64,000 bases of DNA from Sialis fuliginosa (taxonomy: Eukaryota > Arthropoda > Insecta > Megaloptera > Sialidae). The notes beneath the pieces were generated by a model. It was not told where the DNA came from, searched no databases, and saw only the letters and a list, made by a program, of their open reading frames with translations. Numbering within the stretch: position 1 is the first letter of the stretch; each line of letters begins with the position of its first letter. The stretch spans positions 28,780,267 to 28,844,266 of the forward strand of contig OY540809.1 of assembly GCA_961205875.1 (NCBI GenBank), in the 5' to 3' direction. The position numbers were made by a program, and so were the translations under genes. This document shows, piece by piece, positions 57,830 to 64,000 of this stretch.

Positions 57830-59041
57830 ATACTGTTAGTATTGGTAACCGTTTGAATTTTTATCATAAACATATAAGAAATTAATCTGCAAATAATAAT
57901 TTAGCAGCAACATGTTATTACAAGATTAATTTTATACATATACATACAAATAAACAAAGCACTGAAATTATATAGAAAGGGTTAGCAGTTAAGTGTGGTA
58001 GAGTATAATAACCATATAAGTAGACAGAAATGAACGCCACGCAATATACAGAGGACAGAAATAGAGGCTCATATTAGAAACGTAATCACTTCCTTGGATA
58101 AAATTGTTTCACAAACCAATACCCAAGTAATTTTAAAGGGTGAAATTTATGGTCTACAATAATTTGTCTATTAGAATGTGTTTAGATAATTCGTAATAAT
58201 TTATGGGTTTATGACTTTAGATTGTTTTGAATATTAAAAAAAATAAGTTTATGGATAAACATTAATAAACAACAATATTTTTCGATATTTTAATTTTAAA
58301 TAATTCACTTTGATACTAAAATCTAATGACTCGACTGCCGATGAAACATTAAATAAATTGTTTTTTTTAATATTATTTGAAATTGTAAAATACCGGCCCT
58401 GCTTATAGGAAGTAATATGAAGATAGGGTATAATTTTCTGGTTAAAATAAGATCCTAAACATATATAGGTACTACGTATGTAAATAATCCGTTTTCTTTG
58501 TCTTCATTTGAAACGTATTAACAATTTGCATAATTCCACGATAAAAAAGAATTCGTACATCTTATTAGATAGCAGATATTCGCTAAAATATATCTGACAT
58601 TTTTACAATTGTATGTATTATTATAATAAGTTCGCATGCGTTTCTATGGACACAGAAAGTAACAGATAAATATTATCAATCATAATAAATGTAACAGAAA
58701 TTATTTCGCGTTTATATATTTCACTTTGTGATTACCACATGCCAAATTAAATAAACGTAAATAGAGACTATGTTTATATAGTAAAACTTCGAACTAGTGG
58801 ATAAATTGGGAAATATATTAATTTTTTAAAGCTAAAAGATTTTTACTGAAGTTGAATTATAAAAAAATCTGTTAAACCATTTTTTCGACTGTTTTATGTA
58901 GAGTTAGTCGGTGTAATTATTAGTAATTAGAATGTAAATACGTTATTTTAATTTATATAAAGGTCATTTGAACTGATTTGTCAAAAAATAACGTTATTTT
59001 TTATTATTTTTTATAACTTCATAATCCATACTACATACTAA
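57830..59041. other. AT-rich DNA with one isolated hAT-like end
   Basis: ATACCGGCCCTG near 58391-58402 looks like a single hAT terminus. No gene or paired element was recognised. Confidence 0.45.
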
Positions 59042-59043
59042 TA

Positions 59044-60884
59044 GTACGTCTGGTTCGTGGCAAATATAGCCAAAACGCTGCACTTTTTGATTGGGGTATG
59101 ACACTTTCTGTGCTCATAGATAAGGTTAAAAGAATAATTTTCAGATAGGGAGCCACTTTAAAATCCATGTAGAACACCATTATATCGGCTATTAAAGATG
59201 GCCCTCGCGGTTTTTATTAAATTGGCTGTATCTCAGCTCCTAATCATCTGATTTCAATTTTCTTTTGTTTATTTTAAAGTTCTTATTAAAAAAAAAGTTT
59301 TTATCATTATTCATTTTTCTCTAAATCTTAAGGGTTCCCCACAATTTTCCGAAATCTGAAGATTTCACTTTTCTTACAAACTTAATTGTTATATAACTTT
59401 TTTATTGTGCCCAATACCATTTTTTTACCTCATATAAAAAAGAAAGACATTTTTGTCTACGTTCGATTGATAACAAGATAATACTGTTTTAATTAACAAC
59501 TTCTTTGGAAATAGCGTGTTAAACTAAGAAAAATAGATTATTTTTGGATCATTCCATGTCAAGTTTACCTGTATTGGTTTCTCGGATTCGAGATTTTGAT
59601 GGAAATGTCCATTTATACCTTCCCTGAATCAATTCTGACTATTTTTATCACCATGTCTGTCTGTCTGTCTGTGTGTGTATCTGTTTGTCTGTAAACGTTG
59701 TAACTCAAAAATGACAGTACATAGAGGGGTAAAATTTTATATTTAGGATTAATTTGTTTTAAGAAAGAAAATCTGTTTTTTTTAAAACCGGAAACGGATG
59801 TTTACTGTTATTTTTATAATTATTCGAATTATTTCTGAAACGGTACGTGTTGGAAGAAAATGTTTAAAGAAAAATTTGTTTAGAATATTATTATTTATAA
59901 TTTATGTTATGTTATTTCTCCCAAAAAAAGTTTTTGAGGTTATAATAGTTTTTTTCAAGTATATTTGAAATGGTTTAAAGCAGAAATAAATCATTGAAAT
60001 AAAAGTTGTAGAGTATGTTATTTTCTATAGTTTATGTTCCATTAATTTTTTTGTATCTCTTAACAATTAAAAAAAAAAGTCTTTTTAATTATATTTTTAA
60101 TTTTTTTCCATTTTATTTGAACAAGTTCATGACAGAATGAAATGTTCATAACAAAAAATGTAAAGAACGTTATTATCTATACTTTATGTTCTATTAATTT
60201 TTTTATATCTGTCATCAGTAAGCCAAAATTATTTGTTTTATATTAGTAGATACACGTACATTTTTTTATTGTATAAGAAAGTTCAGTGACATTCATGACA
60301 GATTTTTCAATTTTTTAACTATGCCATATGAGAAAATTGATCCCAACATGAAATTTCATATGATAAAAGGTAAACTTGACATGGAATGATCCAAAAATAG
60401 TCTATTTTTCTTGTTTAACACGCTTTTTCCAAAGAAGTTGTTAATTAAAACAGTATTATCTTGTTATCAATGGAAAGCAGAATAAAATGTCTTTCTTTTT
60501 TATATGAAGTAAAAAAATGATATTGGGTACAATAAAAAAGTTATATACAAATTAGGTTCGTAAGAAAAGTAAAATTTTCAGGTTTTCAAAAATTGTGGGG
60601 AACCCTTAAGATTTAGAGAAAAATGTATAATGACAAAAAATAATCTTCTCAATAAGAACTTTAAAACGAGTAAAAGAAAATTGAAATCAGATGACTAGGA
60701 GCTGAGATACAGCCAATTTAATAAAAACGGTGGGGGCCATCTTTAATAGCCGATATAATGGTGTTCTACATGGATTTTAAAGTGGCTCCCTATCTGAAAA
60801 TTATTCTTTTAACCTTATCTATGAGCACAGAAAGTGTCATACCCCAATCAAAAAGTGCAGGGTTTTTTTACGTACCAGACGTAC
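59044..60884. mobile_element. Foldback element with about 530-bp arms, TA target
   Basis: GTACGTCTGG and CCAGACGTAC are the ends, flanked by TA on both sides. Arms 59044-59573 and 60368-60884 are near-perfect complements (GGGGTATGACACTTTCTGTG, GGCTGTATCTCAGCTCCTA, GGATCATTCCATGTCAAGTT). The middle is a copy of dispersed repeat family D with a TCTG tract. No transposase is present. The element interrupts the TAATATTATAAA end of the dispersed repeat at 60885. Confidence 0.85.
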
Positions 60885-61052
60885 TATAATATTATAAACG
60901 TGAAACGGCTGAACTGCTGAAGCGATCTTGATGAAATTTGTTAGGGAGATAAGTTGCATTCTGAGGAATGACATGGGCTACTTTGTATTCCTAAAATTGA
61001 TTAGATAAAAAATACAAATTCAACGCGGATGAAGTCGCGGGTAACAGCTAGA
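60885..61052 (-). repeat. Dispersed insect repeat, inverted partial copy
   Basis: On the minus strand it runs from CTAGCTGTTACCCGCGAC through AAAGTAGCCCATGTCATTCC to CGTTTATAATATTA, the same layout as 37635-37985 but shorter. The terminal part beyond TA continues on the far side of the foldback at 59042 (ACTACATACTAA). Confidence 0.65.
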
Positions 61053-61126
61053 TCAGAATATATTTACAAAATAAACAAAAAATTCAGACTTCTTATTGGT
61101 TACTTTACTGGAACATCTTTTAATTT

Positions 61127-61375
61127 GCTGGTGAAAAATTCTGGGTAGCTCCGCGTTCTATTTTGTCTTCTTGACGACGTTTCGGTCGAATCCTATCGGC
61201 CATATTCAGGTCTAGTCACTAGTCAAACGAAGTTCAAAAAACTAAGTTCAGACCAGACCTGAATATGGCCGATAGGACTCGACCGAAACGTCGTCAAGAA
61301 GACAAAATAGAACGCGGAGCTACCCGGAATTTTTCGCCAGCATCTACATCAGCCCGGGGAATACAATATTTCAAC
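61127..61375. mobile_element. Short retroposon with inverted hammerhead-like arms and 15-bp target duplication
   Basis: AACATCTTTTAATTT is duplicated exactly at 61112-61126 and 61376-61390. The insert is mostly two inverted arms (61127-61213 and 61255-61341). Each contains CCTGAATATGGCCGATAGGA-T/C-TCGACCGAAACGTCGTC, on opposite strands. CTGA...GAAAC with a pairable GGnCGA/TCGnCC stem between resembles the hammerhead modules in Penelope-like element termini. The core position after CTGAA is T where G is usual. There is no coding part. The class is inferred. Confidence 0.6.
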
Positions 61376-61394
61376 AACATCTTTTAATTTATTT

Positions 61395-61740
61395 ATTTAT
61401 ATTTTTACTACCTTTTTCCCACGGCTGTGCTTACGAGAACTATATGAATAACTCGGGAACTACTGCACCGATTTAAAAAAAAATCCATTTAGCGTTTCAA
61501 TCATATACCAATTTTATCATTGACAAAACATGTTTTCGTTGAAAATTTTAAGAAAATGAATAATATATGTCATTGATTATAACCTGACCAGATGACATAC
61601 CTACATATGGAAGAAAACCGCATAAAAATCGGATCAGTGATTCTCAAATTATAAGCGGACAAACAGACAGACATAGAGACGTTGCGTTTTATACATACAT
61701 GTAGATATTACTTTTCTAATCCCTTCGAAATAGAAATGTA
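61395..61740 (+). repeat. Retroposon-like dispersed repeat fragment
   Basis: TTTTTCCCACGGCTGTGCTT at the start, TCGGATCAGTGATTCTCAAA then AAGCGGACAAACAGACAGAC at the end, in the style of non-coding insect retroposon tails. A second full copy was not found, so the boundaries are approximate. Confidence 0.4.
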
Positions 61741-63090
61741 CTTGGTTGAAAAAAATGCAATAATTTCTATTACTTAATATCGATATTACAACTCTCAAAC
61801 CCCAAGAAAAATAAATAGGTAGAACGAATATACAAAATGACAGTAATTTGAATCGAATTTAAAACTTTTACAAATGACACAATATCGAATATGCATTCGA
61901 AATAAATAAAAACAAAACCCAATAAACGACAATGCTTTCCAATATCACGAATGATTGGTTTCAAGGGGTTCTTACTTCCTAATGACAGTACCATGTGCTA
62001 AATTAACCTCACTGGAAGATCTAGAAGTCGTTGGCGATCAGTACCAATTAGGGTGGTCTACTTCTTAGCTTTCTTTCCACATATTCGTATTCACAAGATA
62101 TAGTACTTATTAGATAGAGCTATTGTAATAGAATTAAGTGCTGTATATACAGGATGAGCGTATACTATTTAGGTATTTATTTATTTAAAATGGCAGATAC
62201 ATTTTTTTGAAGATTTTTGAAATTATAATATAAGACATTAAGATGAATTTTGTGAATTTTAATGTTTCACATTTAGGGCTTCTTTTTTAATTTTAACATG
62301 ATGAGATAATGTAAATGATATTTTTATCATATGGTTGAATTGAAAGAATGATTGAATATAAAAAAGTTTGTATGACACCATGCAAGACACGAAACTGTCA
62401 GTTATAAATCCGAGACAAGAGATCTAAACCTAGTCTCGTCTCGTGTGAGGCCATATTCATAACATAACATAATGTTTCACTCTTGGTTGGGAACATATAA
62501 AAAGAGTAGATCTGGTATACATGTATGTATTAATTTACAAATTAACAAATAATCGACAAATTATATTTTTAATTTTTTTGTTTGGACAGTATTTTATAAA
62601 ATTAATAAATGCTATAAAAATAATTGTTTTATATTAATTAGCTAATTAACTTTTCGTACATCGCAAAATTTTATAAAAGTTGATCCTTTAAGAGATAAAC
62701 ATAAAAATAAACAGAAACATAGAATGTTTGGATGCCCTTTCGAGCAGAAATTATGGATTTTCGTAGGTTGCACCCATTACAACTTTTGATCAGCATACTT
62801 TGAACTATCATTTCCCCAAGTTACAAAAAATGTCAACCAAAAGACAAAATCTATTGCTTTTGTGTGGTGTCCTTTCTTTTACTCTACTGCTGAAACGGCT
62901 CGTTTGCAGAGATGGGTTTATTAACAAAAAGCGATTGTTTTAATGTCCTCGACAATTCCTGAAAGTTTGTTGGTATGTTTATGGAACACCCTGTATAGTT
63001 TCTTCTATATTTTTGACTCAAACTTGTTGATTATTGATATATTGAATATTATTGAATACTTTTTATATAACATACCAGATGTATAATATA
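61741..63090. other. AT-rich DNA with CCCTGTATA-type repeat edges
   Basis: TATACAGGATGAGCGTATAC (62148), ACACCCTGTATAG (62987) and, beyond, GAGTCACCCTGTATACAA (63431) look like edges of related dispersed repeats. No unit could be closed with confidence, and no gene was recognised. Confidence 0.4.
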
Positions 63091-63314
63091 AGCGGTTTTC
63101 GGAATAATGACGTTTGAAAATTGATATTTTGAAAAACACAAGGAATGAAAATCGATTCATTCAAAGAAAAGTGTTTTTTTAAGATTTTGCCATACCAGGT
63201 TGTTTTTTTTTGGCTTTTAAAAAAATGTTCAAGGTGTATTTGTTTAATTTTATTTAATTACTTGTGTGTATTTCAAAATATTAATTTTCAAACGTCATTA
63301 TTCGGAAAACCGCT
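63091..63314. repeat. Inverted repeat with about 45-bp arms
   Basis: AGCGGTTTTCGGAATAATGA plus CGTTTGAAAATTGATATTTTGAAA pairs with the complement at about 63266-63314. The interior holds a short plus-strand frame (from 63145) without a domain. Confidence 0.75.
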
Positions 63315-63479
63315 GATTTTAGAGATATTTACAAAAAGAATTCAGAATTTACCGTATAATTCAAAAATGGCATAATAGACAGGCTGTTCCATTTAAAAAA
63401 ATAAATGATGACAGCATATGTTCTTCTTGAGTCACCCTGTATACAATTTTCTTATATCAAAAAATCCGCAACTAAAAAT

Positions 63480-64000
63480 ACTAATCGACGTGTCCGAGTG
63501 TTTTTCCACAAAATAATTACCTGAATTTTAAACGAATGTGTTCCTTTCATCATGAACGCACTGTATACATTTGCTAGTCTAATAAAACTTCATATCCAAA
63601 AATAAAGAACTCCTATTTATTCAATCACCGCATTACTCCATCATTACCAAACTAACTACAAATAAACTTTTCACAAGGCTCGTATATACCAACATAACCC
63701 TACAAATCACCCAAAAACAATTAATACCCTCCCCCCTTTACTCAATCTGTACTAATTAAGCGAATACATACATACATAAAATGTTGCAGCAATACGATCG
63801 CTGTGCATACGTAACACACAGTTCCGTTTGACCTCTGACCTCCGGGCGGCTAATGCAGCACCCACCCTACGGCCTGGGGTTGGGTGGGCCGAATTAACAT
63901 GCCTACTAAATTTGTTAGAAACATGCAATTATGTATGCCGTACCAGGCACTGGTTCTCTATTACGCGTTCGCCGCATTGGTATCGAGGAGATGATGTGAG
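63480..64000. promoter_or_regulatory. GC-balanced island at the window edge with a DR1 site
   Basis: Non-repetitive sequence (CGGGCGGCTAATGCAGCACC, CTACGGCCTGGGGTTGGG, CGCGTTCGCCGCATTGGTAT) becomes richer in GC toward the edge. No coding frame or repeat ends are seen. It continues beyond the window and could be a regulatory module or the approach to another exon. Confidence 0.35.
63829..63841 (-). promoter_or_regulatory. Exact DR1 nuclear receptor motif
   Basis: The minus strand reads AGGTCAGAGGTCA, two perfect AGGTCA half-sites spaced by one base. DR1 is the preferred site of HNF4, RXR/USP heterodimers and COUP-TF/Seven-up. Occupancy is inferred. Confidence 0.45.

Noticed and set aside
61127-61341. 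Possible microRNA precursor
   Set aside because: The arms are far too long and match retroposon terminal modules, and a 15-bp target duplication shows it is an insertion.

Overview
The window looks like insect nuclear DNA. It is strongly AT-rich, it has spliced genes with GT-AG introns, and its single convincing host gene encodes a BTB/POZ plus Pipsqueak-type DNA-binding protein, an arrangement typical of insect transcription factors. The order is not fixed by the sequence. The abundance of short inverted-repeat elements and of hAT ends of the CAGGGCCGG type would suit a hemipteran, but this is only an impression. No tRNA, rRNA, CRISPR or prokaryotic operon was seen.

Host gene. Five coding exons on the minus strand (12119 down to 8580) join in frame to a predicted 790-residue protein. 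The domains run BTB (about residues 89-199), a basic RRKQARPRRR patch (about 273-286), a His/Pro/Gly-rich linker, an AT-hook-like GRPKG and a Pipsqueak helix-turn-helix (about 563-634). It most resembles jim lovell (lov), with bric-a-brac relatives as the alternative. A splice acceptor lies just upstream of the start codon, so the promoter must lie at higher coordinates. A 61-nt exon-like segment at 50452-50512 and a donor-bearing block at 30238 are candidate 5' UTR exons. On that reading most of 12-51 kb, and perhaps all of it to 64 kb, is 5' intron or upstream regulatory DNA.

The rest is a dense patchwork of transposable elements, almost all non-autonomous. Five hAT-type insertions can be delimited: four have exact 8-bp target duplications (12458-13211, 19703-21510, 38992-39576, 50884-51803) and one is a truncated relative (15181-15490). 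A 573-bp-class family occurs five times (16502, 28223, 33590, 43713, 44806). A 140-bp family with ATGCCGTGTTTAGACC ends occurs five times, complete or partial. There are also several long foldback elements, a dead mariner, and a short retroposon whose inverted arms resemble Penelope-type hammerhead modules.

The most unusual object is 18086-24443, a 6.36-kb unit bounded by CACTGT(T/C)AAAAATTTTT inverted termini. It has 216-bp tandem repeats inside its left end and 219-bp repeats inside its right end. It carries a five-exon decayed gene (22001-23401) that looks like a DUF4806-type protein, and a foldback hAT is nested inside it.

Between the repeats lie GC-balanced islands (about 30.4-31.5, 33.0-33.4, 42.4-42.7, 44.3-44.7, 46.35-46.7, 48.6-48.95, 52.7-53.3, 53.8-54.6 and 63.5-64.0 kb). 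They lack coding potential and transposon ends and are candidate cis-regulatory modules.
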